A stretch of DNA of 64,000 bases from Epiperipatus broadwayi (lineage: Eukaryota > Onychophora > Udeonychophora > Euonychophora > Peripatidae): the NCBI GenBank assembly GCA_028023455.1, contig JAQFVV010006208.1, forward strand, positions 4,322,963 to 4,386,962, read 5' to 3'. Under the pieces are notes generated by a model. It saw only the letters and a program-made list of their open reading frames with translations, did no database searches and had not been told where the DNA came from. Every line of letters begins with the position of its first letter. Position 1 is the first letter of the stretch. Made by a program: the position numbers and the translations under genes. Shown here piece after piece: positions 55,200 through 64,000 of the stretch.

Positions 55200-55440
55200 G
55201 GTTATTTATCACTAACCATCACATGATCACCATCTCATACTAGCACATAATTGTTATTAAACAAGGCAAAACTCTCCATACAGTAGTGCCATCCTGTGCC
55301 AACCAGAGTAATCAATAGATGCCAGAGTAGTGCCACCCTGTGCCAACCAGAGTAATCAATGGATGCCTTCTGGCATCCATTGATTACTCTGGTTGGCACA
55401 GGGTGGCACTACTGTATGGAGAGTTTTGCCTTGTTTTGGT
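55200..55440. repeat. H2-end palindrome with internal duplication
   Basis: AAGGCAAAACTCTCCATACA pairs with TGTATGGAGAGTTTTGCCTT. CAACCAGAGTAATCAATGGA pairs with TCCATTGATTACTCTGGTTG. The left arm contains an extra duplicated stretch (GTGCCAACCAGAGTAATCAA twice). The two arms are almost identical. Confidence 0.75.
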
Positions 55441-55679
55441 AGGTTATTTATTATTTACCCTTTCTTAGATTTATTAAAAATCCAATGTAATGCAAATTTA
55501 TCACCACTGTATTGATATTTCATTATTTACCAAATTACCTTTTAATATTTACATTGTCTATGCAATATAATTAAGATACCATAAATAAATATTGGAATTA
55601 AGCATATTTTTACCTTTAATATTTTACCTTCATCCATCCTACTTATCATGTACATTTCTTTTACTCCTGTTATTTTATA

Positions 55680-55985
55680 TAAGGGATTCAAACTCAGACT
55701 TTAATACGACCCTCAACTCTCCATGCCATATCATTTTGCTGACCCACCTGATCACACACATGTTGAAAAGATAAATAATCACCAATATACACCAATATAT
55801 GTATTTCATGCTAAACCAGCAATCATCAGTTGATCCAGATTATCATTCTCTACACATATATGCAATAAGTGCTCAGCTTTATATTAAGATAGCCAATCTT
55901 CATACTTTAATGGACAGGCTTCAAACTACTCCAACCCACAACTCTTCAGCCGTCCATTTCATTGAAAATCTGATGATGGAATGTT
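55680..55985 (-). repeat. H1 hammerhead-SINE copy
   Basis: Minus copy with the ribozyme at about 55787-55842: on the minus strand GGATCAA, CTGATGA, TTGCT-GGTTT-AGCAT, GAAAT. A T-T mismatch opens stem II. The far end has 'gattcaaactcagac', the box B-like end, and the 'aggcttcaaactactcc' tail on the other side. Confidence 0.7.
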
Positions 55986-56639
55986 CAAAGCCCAATGATC
56001 TCGTACAATAATTTGTAATAATATTTGATTATTTTTTTTTTTTATAACATCTATGTTTATTTGTTTTGTGTATGCCCACTTATCATTCCTTAAGCTGTTA
56101 TTATTGACTATAGGAAGAAAAGCTATAGCCCCTATCCATGTTACTAACATATAATGCTTAAAATATAATTCACTATCTAAGATATAACTTTGAATAAGAA
56201 ACTAATTTAAATAGTGTATTGTAGGAATTGGGATAACTAACATTTATTCTTTATCAGTCATAACCTAGGATAGTCCTTATTCTTTCAGTGATATCATCCC
56301 TGGAATACTGTCTTTTCTGTTAAGAACTTACGGAAAGGGGCGGTTATCTGTCCTAAAAATATTCTCAATAGTTTCCTAATAAGATATGGGCATCCTGTAG
56401 ATCTAACCCATTTACACTCAACATTAGTTCTTCAGGATTTATACTCCACTATCCTGGCATTTTAACTTATCTAACATTCATTCATTAACTCTTTTAAAAA
56501 TGTCTGTTTCACTATCTATAATTAATAATTATACTAAAATATAAAATTATCACTATTTCAAAATTATAAATTAATAATTTGATTCCTCTGTTGGAATAGA
56601 AAATATTTTCAACCAGGAAGTGTAAGCGATTTATTCATT

Positions 56640-56880
56640 TCAATTAATGCGGGGTTCGAACTCAGACTTTCACACGACCCACCACTCTCAGTGCCATCTC
56701 ATATTGCTGACCCACCTGATCACACACATGTTGAAAAGATAAATAATCACCAATATACATATTTCATGCTAAACCAGCAATCATCAGTTGGTCTAGATTA
56801 CTATCCTCACACATATATATGAGATGGCACTGAGAGTGGTGGGTCATGTAAAAGTCTGAGTTCGAACCCCGCATATATTA
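56640..56880. repeat. H1 palindrome with box A and box B
   Basis: The minus arm (56640-56815) carries the ribozyme (on the minus strand CCAA - CTGATGA - TTGCT/AGCAT - GAA - ATA-TG-TAT - A - TTGG). The plus arm is only the tRNA-like end: GAGATGGCACTGAGAGTGG (box A-like) and GAGTTCGAACCCCGCAT (box B). Here stem III and the cleavage-site A are both preserved. Confidence 0.7.
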
Positions 56881-57349
56881 CATATATAAATGCAGGTTTA
56901 AGCCTGTACAATGTATTAACTTTCATTTCAATTAAATAAAATTCTGTACATATATTCAAACACTTACACATTTTTAAAGAGCCACTGTTATAAAATTAAA
57001 CAAGTTTTACTATTCTACTCACTACAATGTTTTAATAACTGGTGTAAATTTAATAACTATAATTTATAGGCACTTATTGAATAAAATCATAATTAAAATA
57101 AATACGAAATTTAAAACATAAATGACTATTACAAAAGGTGTACTTTAGTTAAATTAACAGAATCTTTTATTAACGTTATATGTAAATTAAGTTTTTACAA
57201 ATTATGCAAATTAAAAATTAATACCTATATACTTAATTACTCTATAAATTTTTTTTTTTATTATGTTAAAGCTAACTTATATTGTAAAAGAGCTATTAAA
57301 GTGAAAGGTTACAATATATACTTGTATTTTTATATTGGACTATTTTCAT

Positions 57350-57970
57350 CATCTAATATGTGTATTAAATGTAGAAAAATTTAACTTTATTTAAATATTC
57401 CAAATACATTCAACTGTTAGTAATAGCACATCAAACAGGTTAGTATATGCACAACATTTTGAGAGGTATTATTCTCCCCTCTTCTTTAGGTGTTGCTGGC
57501 CTGACCAGTGACAGTACTAGCATGGGATTCGAACATGGATCCTTAGATTCTCAATTATTGAATTTTAAGGTATCACTCTAACCAACTGAGCATTCTTGAT
57601 TATTGAATTTTAAGGTGACACTGTAACCAACTCAGTTGGTTAGAGTGTTACCTTAAAATTCAATAATTAAGAATCTAAGAATCCAGGTTCGAATCCCATA
57701 GCTCAGTTGGTTAGAACATTGTCTTAAAATGCAATAATCAAAAATTTAAGGATCCAGGTTTGAATTCCATACTAGTACTGTCACTGGTCAGGCTAGCAAC
57801 ATCTGAAGAAGAGGGGAGAATAATACCTCTCGAAACATTGTGCATATACTAACCTGTTTGATGTGCTGTTACTAATAGTTGAATGTATTTGGAATTTTTA
57901 AATAAAATTAAATTTTTCCAAAGACATTCAATACACATATTAGACAATGGAAATAGTCCAATATAAAAAT
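57350..57970. repeat. Palindromic tRNA-headed SINE
   Basis: Minus arm 57350-57600 and plus arm 57625-57970 are near reverse complements. The head has CTCAGTTGGTTAGAGTG (box A) and CCAGGTTCGAATCCC (box B) in the right order and spacing. The body has 'ggccagcaacatctgaag', a hairpin closed by AGAGG/CCTCT, then GAAACATTG, and a tail ending in AATAAA-type text. A second partial head (57695-57760) is inserted in tandem. Pol III transcription is expected for the intact head. Confidence 0.75.
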
Positions 57971-58489
57971 ACAACTAGAACACCATCATCACAAAAAAAA
58001 ATTACAATATATATTATATTATATGTTTGAAAATAAACTTTTTTTAGTTATATCATACCTAGAAAAATTATTCCTTGCAGCACGGAAAGAATCTTGTTTA
58101 ATGTTTTAAAATTTCTTCAATAAGATCTTCCTCCACCAAGACAGAAAAAACCTTTGCTGAATTAGATTGCCAATATTTTGATGAAATCATATCCATCCAT
58201 GTCAAGGCTAAAGTGTAATGGAGAACTGTCATGTATAACAAGATTAAGTAAACTAATTGAGACAAGTTAGTTCATTTATTTACTCAAGCAATGGCTAGGT
58301 ACTAATCTGAAGTTCCAGCAGGTGCTGTCGTTTATTGTCCATGGATTCCTTAAGATAAAATATATTTTTGGCGTAGAACAAATAGAGTAGATTATTTTTT
58401 CATAATGCAATTGCTCTACATCAAAGTAAAATAAAAATTTATCATAATATAGCACAAAAAGCAGTATTTCACAAACCTATTGGCTTAAT

Positions 58490-58770
58490 AATAATCACAT
58501 GATCACCATTTCTTATGCTTGCTCTTAACTGTTATTAAAACAGGCAAAATTCTCTATACGTATTGCTACTCAGTGTAAGCCAGAGTAATCAGTGGATGCC
58601 AGAAGGCTTGTGTATAAAATCTCTATCTAATGCCTACTCATCCAATATTCTGGCTTGTGGCCTTCGCCAGTGAGGAACCTTGGATGAGTAGGCACTAGAT
58701 GGGGATTTTATGCACAAGCCTTCTGGTCTCCATTGATTACCCTGGTTTGCACTGAGTGAGTTTGCTGGCT
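58490..58770. repeat. H2 repeat
   Basis: CACATGATCACCATTTCTTA at the left; GTGTAAGCCAGAGTAATCAG and its complement at the right. The core is reduced to CTGGCGA, AGGC-CACAA-GCC and GAATATTGG, i.e. stem III and part of stem I are deleted. The GGC/GCC stem is perfect. Confidence 0.6.
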
Positions 58771-59459
58771 TAATAATAACCTATTTGTCTGTGAATGTTA
58801 CCGTGTTTTTATAAACCTACAAAATACCTACCAATTTTTGTTCTCAATAAAATCTGCAAATAAACTACTACTCTAGAGCAAATAAATACATTATTTCTTT
58901 AATAATATTCATAATTTTAATAATCTTTCACTATCTTCGATTATAATCAAGGTCAGGGACATTGCGTCACTACATGTCAGCATATTAATGTAATGCTAGA
59001 TATTGCTTTACATTAAGCGATAAATAAATAACTCTGTTCATTCCACTGATACTCTCATATAAATGACCACATAATCTAATAATATCAATAAACAAGACGT
59101 ATTTATTACTAAATTAAAACATTGTCAAATAATGCAAAGATATCATAATATTGTAAAACAGTTTATAAAATCTCGGCTAAAGCAAATTGTATAAACTAAT
59201 CTATAAAAAGATACTATTTTTTTTTATATGCTAAAGTCTTATAAATACTTCTAACTTATTTTCTTTTATCATAAAGTTTACGAACTATTTGTTAGTTAAT
59301 ATAATGCATATAATTTTTGTGCATATCGTATAAGCATGTGTGTATGTGTGTTAAATACATATAGTATACCTTGACCAAATGGCAGTATTTAATCATTATT
59401 AATAAATGTAATAAGTGCTCTTATACGCAGTTATAGAGAAGCTTGATATTTTTATAAAT

Positions 59460-59560
59460 TAAATATGGCTTCACGCTTTCAAGAACTTATGGCGTTCTCA
59501 TATTCATAGCAAGATGAACTATAGTCATAATGGAGAGATGCATGTAATTGTTTATACTGG
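59460..59560 (-). repeat. Family D structured repeat
   Basis: On the minus strand: GCT-ATGAATATG-AGAAC-GCCATAA-GTTCT-T-GAA-AGCGTG-A-AGCC. Stem II is perfect (AGAAC/GTTCT), and GCT/AGC closes the outer stem. It lies immediately beyond the 3' end of the Penelope relic (59600-60150), also on the minus strand, where Penelope elements are known to place ribozyme motifs. Confidence 0.6.
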
Positions 59561-59599
59561 AAGAGATTTAAATTTATTTAAATTCGATGTTAAATATCT

Positions 59600-60150
59600 A
59601 AATTAGAGCATTCATTTTTTGGTGAGAGAGAAGAAGGAGTTTCTCCGGTTGATAGCATTCGTATTATTGATTATATAGCAAGTCTCCATTTTTTTTCTCT
59701 TTGAATCATTTTGTTCGATGTATTGGATGGTTGCATAGAAGGAGAAAATTGATGTGCTGTCACCTTTCAGTGCTCAAGGAATATAGATCTATGTTCTGGT
59801 TTGTCTGAAGCACTTTTGTATAAGTAATGGTGCTGAGAAAAGTGTGTAGACAAGGATACTCAGGATTCCCCATAATAGATTGATTGACATCCAGTTTAGG
59901 GGCATTTAATTTTATAAACAGTGCTAGGGGTAAATTCAGGTTTAAGCCTATCCTTGGATTTATTAAGTAGTCTATTAATCAAAGGGGCTGTGTGGAAAGC
60001 AAGTCGATAAGTTGAAGAGAATGTTTTACTAAAGGCTTTTATTAAGGTAGAGTGAAATTTACTGTTAACTGCCATTTCCTTAAAACAAAATTTGGGGAAA
60101 ACTAGGAAGAAATTTTTAATGGGGATCATTTTTCATGAACAGGGCAATTC
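59600..60150 (-). pseudogene. Penelope-like element relic: RT tail and GIY-YIG endonuclease
   Basis: The minus-strand frame at 59896-60129 has FHSTLIKAFSKTF, LAFHTAPLINRLLNKSKD and STVYKIKC. This matches the Penelope-like region just before the GIY-YIG domain (LxxxKDxxP..VYKIxC). After a stop, the text continues with SIYYGES, LSTHFSQH, KPEHRSIFLEH and MQREKKWRLAI-like residues: the GIY-YIG nuclease with its YYGES strand and downstream helix. Several stops, so it is inactive. No full RT domain adjoins it. Confidence 0.7.
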
Positions 60151-60610
60151 AGGTTATATTCCAAGAAAGTCTCTGATTTATAGTATAAAATATCACATAA
60201 ATGACAACTAATGATGATTTCATAGCATATAATATCTGAGACTGCTCATTTCTGAGAAAAAATTTTCTATATCTGTTGATTAATCTTTTTAAAGATTAAG
60301 AACAAATTCTTCTGATCAAAGAACTTCTGTTTCTCAAAGTCTATTTTAATTTCATCTTTTAAACATTAATTATATTATGTTTATATGCATATATGTGTTG
60401 AAAGGAGTGTTTTCATGGGCGAACAATGTTTTATGAAGCATGTTTCATCACCCATTTAAGGATAGGTGTTATCTATCAAAATGTCGGTAATAAGTTTATT
60501 TTATTCCATTAAACACAGTTACTCCCGAAAATGTGCTTCATAAAATATATACTGTATATATATATATATATTGTGAAGTCAAAATTAATTTATTTTTGTT
60601 TTTCTTTCAG

Positions 60611-60897
60611 GGTCCAAAAAACTTACTCAACCAAAGAAACAACGATCACAGAATCTCAACAAATTTTCGGAGATCAAACTTTTTACCAGCAGTCATTTAT
60701 TAAAGAGTTTCCTGGACCACAAAAAATCGAAAGGAGTCTTCCAATACAAAGCTTCAGTCAAGATTTTTATACAGCCAAAGAATTTAAACAAGAACCATTG
60801 GCTTTAGATAAAGCCATCGCTCCAAATTTTGTATTACCAATTAGGACACTTATTTTGAATGAAGGAACCAGAGCAGTATTTGAAGGAACTGTTACAG
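60611..60897 (+). CDS. Exon 16: Ser/Thr/Gln-rich linker and start of Ig7
   Basis: A 287-nt exon, phase 2 to 1. VQKTYSTKETTITESQQ, FYQQSFIKEFPGPQKIE and FSQDFYTAKEFKQEPLA form a polar, Tyr/Gln-rich, probably disordered linker. IAPNFVLPIRTLILNEGT and AVFEGTVTG then begin an I-set domain. The strand-B Cys position is Phe or Glu here, reminiscent of the Cys-less opening Igs of titin-like proteins. The rest of Ig7 must come from a later exon, not found in the remaining window. Donor GTGAGT. Confidence 0.9.
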
Positions 60898-62823
60898 GTG
60901 AGTGCTTTATATTATAATATTACCTCATATTTTTCTCTGGTTCTATAAACATATTTCCTCATATTTTTCTCTGGTTCTATAATCATATTTAAAATGAAAA
61001 AAAAATTAAAAAAATTTACAAGAATTTTATTATACGGTTTTCATTAGAATGGTTAAAATGTTCTGATAATTTTGAACACTACAGTTTTACTTGTAGTTGA
61101 CTTAAACTTAGTTATGTAATAAGAATGCCTATGAATATTGTACAGAACAATTGAATCACATCAAATAGTAAAAAGTATATACATGAAAATTTTGTATATA
61201 AATAGTTTTTATTGTGCTCTCGAGCAGCGATGTGCAACCTGTGGGCTGTGATCCCTCAAGGAATTGTAGAAAAATTGCTGGGAGTAAAGAAAATTTTGAG
61301 ACGTTCTCATGTGGGCTAATAAATTTTTAATTGAAAAAAAAAACCAAAAACCTAAACATTATTAAAAATAAATAAAACTGCTCATCTCATTATTATGTGT
61401 CTGATCACTTTTGTATTTAAACACTTCCTTCTTCATATTCCAATCTGCTTTGTATAAAAGCACATCACAATGGTACTTCGCTTATATTGCTCTTATTTCC
61501 CTTCTTCACTCTCAGAGTTTTGTTCTTCCTGGTAGTATTCACCTAGTGTTGATACATTGTACTACGTTTCCTTGAATATACACATTTTCTAAAACAGGCT
61601 AAAAAAGTCGTAATTTCTACAAATCAACAGATCTACTAAAAACCAAGTATTATTATACATTTTTTTTGTTAGTATGCAGTTTTTTCAAAGATCTTATATC
61701 AATTTGTATGTACTGAAATATAATATAAAGATATATATTTGTATGGTAAAACAACTTTTATTATTACTGTCTTTATATAGGATAGTAACAACATATAATG
61801 GGTCGTGTAAAATTTCAGAGTATGGGTGTCACAAACGTAAAACATTGCATATCCCTGCTCTAAAGATATCTTCTGTAAAGTTGAGTAAATAATGGAAAAT
61901 TTGTGCTTGGAAGACATGAGTAAGGTGAGAAAATTCATATAATATTATTATGGATATTAATCTTCCTAGATAAAAAGTAAGAAGAGCCTACAATAAGCAT
62001 AAAGCTGAAGTCACCAAAATATATGGAAACTGGTCTGATATCAGATTTGTATAACTAGTAAGTTAGTTTGGAGATAAGCACAGGATTTTTTTACTGTTAG
62101 GTTATTTATCATCTCAAATTATTTAAAGATATAAAATATGGCTGCTATATTAATAAGTTTTTTAATTATGGCCTTGAATCCTAAATCTTCATTGGAATAT
62201 GCAAAAGTTAGAAAAATCTGAAAATGAATATGTACATCTAATGTTTATTCATTTTTCATGCCTACATAAATGTCTAGAATAGAGTGAAAAGAATTGCTTT
62301 TGGAGTATATGAGTAAATTGAATGAAACCATATAAAATAGTTGTTTGTATTATTTTTTATAGTAGTGGGAAGGATCAAATATTTAAATTTATTAATAATG
62401 ATTGTTTTTTAAATATAATAACATACTTTAAGTATTCAGCACTTTATAAACAACATATTCAAATAAATAGATGAATAAGTAGTCTTTTCATTATGATAAT
62501 TAAAAATTTGGTTTTCATAAGTTTATCTTTTATTATACGTTTTATACGATAATTTTAAATAATTGTCAATGCTTTTTTTATAAGCTTAATAATTATGTAA
62601 AAAATTGTCATTCTACATCTGAACTTGGCATAAGAAGATTGATTATTTTAGTAGCAAATAATTAGTAATAATAACTAACTAAAACTTAGTTAAAATAAGC
62701 CAGAGATAGTTTTATAACAAAGTTCAGAATTTAACTAATGTTATAACAATGAATCAATATACTTTCCTTATGTGATTTTTTCTTTGGTTTCTTTGAGAAA
62801 ATATTATAATTTTCTTCTTTTAG
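60898..62823 (+). other. Intron 16 (or 3' region)
   Basis: A 32-bp tandem duplicate (ACCTCATATTTTTCTCTGGT twice near 60925-60985) follows the donor; a hAT-like element lies at 61225-61857; a decayed H2-like stretch ('gaagtcaccaaaatatatgg') is near 62005. Otherwise AT-rich. Confidence 0.55.
61225..61857. mobile_element. hAT-like non-autonomous element (633 bp)
   Basis: The left end CAGCGATGTGCAAC and the complement of the right end, CAGGGATATGCAAT, match at 11 of 14 positions. Flanking 8-mers CTCTCGAG (61217-61224) and CTCTAAAG (61858-61865) match at 6 of 8, as expected of an aged hAT target duplication. The subterminal GTGGGCTGTGATCCCTCAAG has the look of Charlie-type hATs. No transposase frame survives. 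Confidence 0.65.
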
Positions 62824-62882
62824 GATTATTGTTTGATAAGTCAGTTGAAACTATGCCTTTAGGAGAAACACTGCATGGATAA
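62824..62882 (+). CDS. Candidate alternative terminal exon
   Basis: After a strong acceptor (TTTTCTTCTTTTAG) the sequence completes the split Gly of exon 16 in phase and reads LLFDKSVETMPLGETLHG, then TAA. It would end the protein inside Ig7, which is odd for a functional domain. It may therefore be an alternative last exon giving a short isoform, or a chance open stretch. Polyadenylation-like signals follow at 62942 and 62954, which favours a real 3' end. I cannot decide without transcripts. Confidence 0.4.
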
Positions 62883-64000
62883 CTTACTAGTTCTTTATTC
62901 TATCATGAAGATGATAAACATTAAACTTTAACATTGACTTAAATAAATATTCAAATAAAAACCAAACATTTTGTTTAAAAACTGAAGTAACATTTTAAGT
63001 TAAGATTAAATGAATTGCAAAAAAGTAAAAGTATTTGAATTTTTAGTTGTGTCTATTTTTATACTAGGGTGTGTGTGTTCTTTCTCCACTCATGCACCAA
63101 AATTAATGCTGCATTGCATCTTTATTGGACCAGTGAGTTACAGAACTGCATTATAATATTAAATTAATAATCATTATTGACTTTTAATTGATCTGACCAT
63201 GAACTCTGTACTTTAAACCCAGACGATTTGTCATGTGACCATCTAGATGATAAATGAACTTGTTAATTAATAATTTTTATCAACTCTAAATAATTATCAA
63301 ATCAAATTATTTAAATCTTTCTTAGTGCTGCATAGACACAAACATTTTAGCATTTTCTGATGTTTTTTTTGTCTCACACATCAACATAAAATGTATGATT
63401 AAATGATTATTACTTATCAGAAAATAATAAATTTGACTTCATTTGATAGATATTTTTGTTTACTACTGAAATAAATTTTAAATGTTCACATTTTGTTTCT
63501 ATACATATTAAAAAAATAAGATCGTAATCAAAACAAAAAGATTATACATCATCATTTCAGAAAGATTATTTTCAATTTTTCAAAATCAATGAAATCATCC
63601 TTATTTCTGATTATTTTTAAAAATTTAAACGAATATTTATTTATTTCTCTTATATCTAATGAATTACACTTTAAAAATTTAAAATATTTGAATATTTATT
63701 GCAAAATTGCAATATTTTCATACTCAAGTATAAAAGTAGATTGCTCACATGGAAGCTAAACTTGTAATTAGCTTAAGGCCATATTCATGTTAGCTGTTAA
63801 TATAACATTATATTTTTGAAAATAAAGTATTTCCAGTCAAAATAACTGATTAATAATTTATATTTCTCAATATCTAATCAATATAGTGTAAATTATTGTA
63901 AAAAAATATCTAAAACCATATTAAATTTTTAAATAAACACGTTTTTGGTCATTGGGACTTTTCTTTAAAACAATGTATTAATACATCAAACGTTTTACTG
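62883..64000 (+). other. 3' end of window, no gene seen
   Basis: AT-rich sequence with no exon of the next Ig type. If the gene continues past exon 16, its next coding exon lies beyond 64000 or was missed because it is very short. Confidence 0.5.
62942..62959 (+). promoter_or_regulatory. Possible polyadenylation signals
   Basis: Two AATAAA hexamers, 60-75 nt after the candidate stop codon. In such AT-rich DNA the hexamer is common, so support is weak apart from its position. Confidence 0.3.

Larger units (their letters stand above)
51340..60610 (+). other. Intron 15 (9.3 kb)
   Basis: The largest intron. In order: foldback 51475-51955; H3 hammerhead element 52545-53000; foldback 53020-53235; family C palindrome 53880-54115; family D copy 54650-54920; H2 palindrome 55200-55440; H1 copies 55680-55985 and 56640-56880; tRNA-SINE palindrome 57350-57970; H2 58490-58770; family D 59460-59560; Penelope relic 59600-60150. 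52000-52540 and 58780-59450 show no element. Confidence 0.6.
6599..62882 (+). other. Giant muscle Ig-domain protein gene, 3' part (titin/kettin/UNC-89 superfamily)
   Basis: Sixteen exons, plus a candidate seventeenth, are joined by GT-AG introns whose phases all agree, giving one open frame of 3075 nt with no internal stop. Layout in window residues: spectrin-like helices about 1-211, Pro-rich hinge 212-255, Ig1 256-347, Ig2 355-448, Ig3 456-545, Ig4 563-657, linker, Ig5 685-780, Ig6 798-893, linker, a Ser/Thr/Gln-rich segment 910-978, and the start of Ig7. Each complete Ig has the I-set signature: Cys in strand B, a Trp 10-15 residues later, and a DxAxYxC-type motif in strand F. Known members are sarcomeric scaffolds and springs. 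Helices followed by Ig domains could also fit an UNC-89/obscurin or Trio-like protein. The first exon seen is in phase 0, and the upstream gene lies outside the window. Confidence 0.85.

Noticed and set aside
57625-57700. Functional tRNA gene
   Set aside because: Box A and box B are good, but the sequence is the head of a SINE with several copies and a fused body.
1-64000. CRISPR arrays, bacterial operons, ribosome binding sites
   Set aside because: Spliced exons, GT-AG introns and SINE/LINE content show this is eukaryotic nuclear DNA; none of these features applies.

Overview
This is an AT-rich eukaryotic (metazoan) window. One plus-strand gene with small exons and very large introns runs through about 56 kb of it. 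Joining exons by splice sites and reading frame gives 16 well-supported coding exons (6599-60897) plus one candidate terminal exon (62824-62882). Together they keep a single open frame of 3075 nt (1024 codons and a stop). About 5% of the window is coding. The 5' end of the gene lies upstream of the window.

The product belongs to the giant muscle Ig-protein superfamily (titin/sallimus-kettin, twitchin, UNC-89/obscurin). Residues are numbered from the first exon seen. Residues 1-211 are a charged helical region resembling spectrin repeats. A proline-rich hinge follows at about 212-255, then six complete I-set immunoglobulin domains and the start of a seventh. Ig3-Ig4 and Ig5-Ig6 form a two-domain super-repeat with the same internal intron positions and the same type of short linker exon. 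The protein probably acts as an elastic or scaffolding component of the sarcomere. No catalytic domain is visible here.

The introns and 5' flank are packed with mobile DNA. There is a very young non-autonomous LTR retrotransposon with a tRNA-Lys(CUU)-type primer site (1774-6182). RTE-like LINE relics occur at 8300, 40800-42560 and perhaps 46200. A Penelope-like GIY-YIG endonuclease relic lies at 59600-60150 on the minus strand, and another RT fragment with YVDD at 35685. A SPIN-type hAT MITE sits at 14283-14451 and a second hAT-like element at 61225-61857. tRNA-like SINEs and many near-palindromic foldbacks are also present.

The most striking non-coding signal is that several unrelated repeat families carry hammerhead-ribozyme folds. 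These range from one copy with every core nucleotide intact (52641-52688, minus) to decayed versions with a minimal stem III. One further family keeps the hammerhead layout but has a different, conserved core strand.

The organism looks like an invertebrate bilaterian, judged from the muscle protein, Penelope elements, SPIN and AT content. I cannot name the phylum. All alignments and secondary structures here were made by eye.
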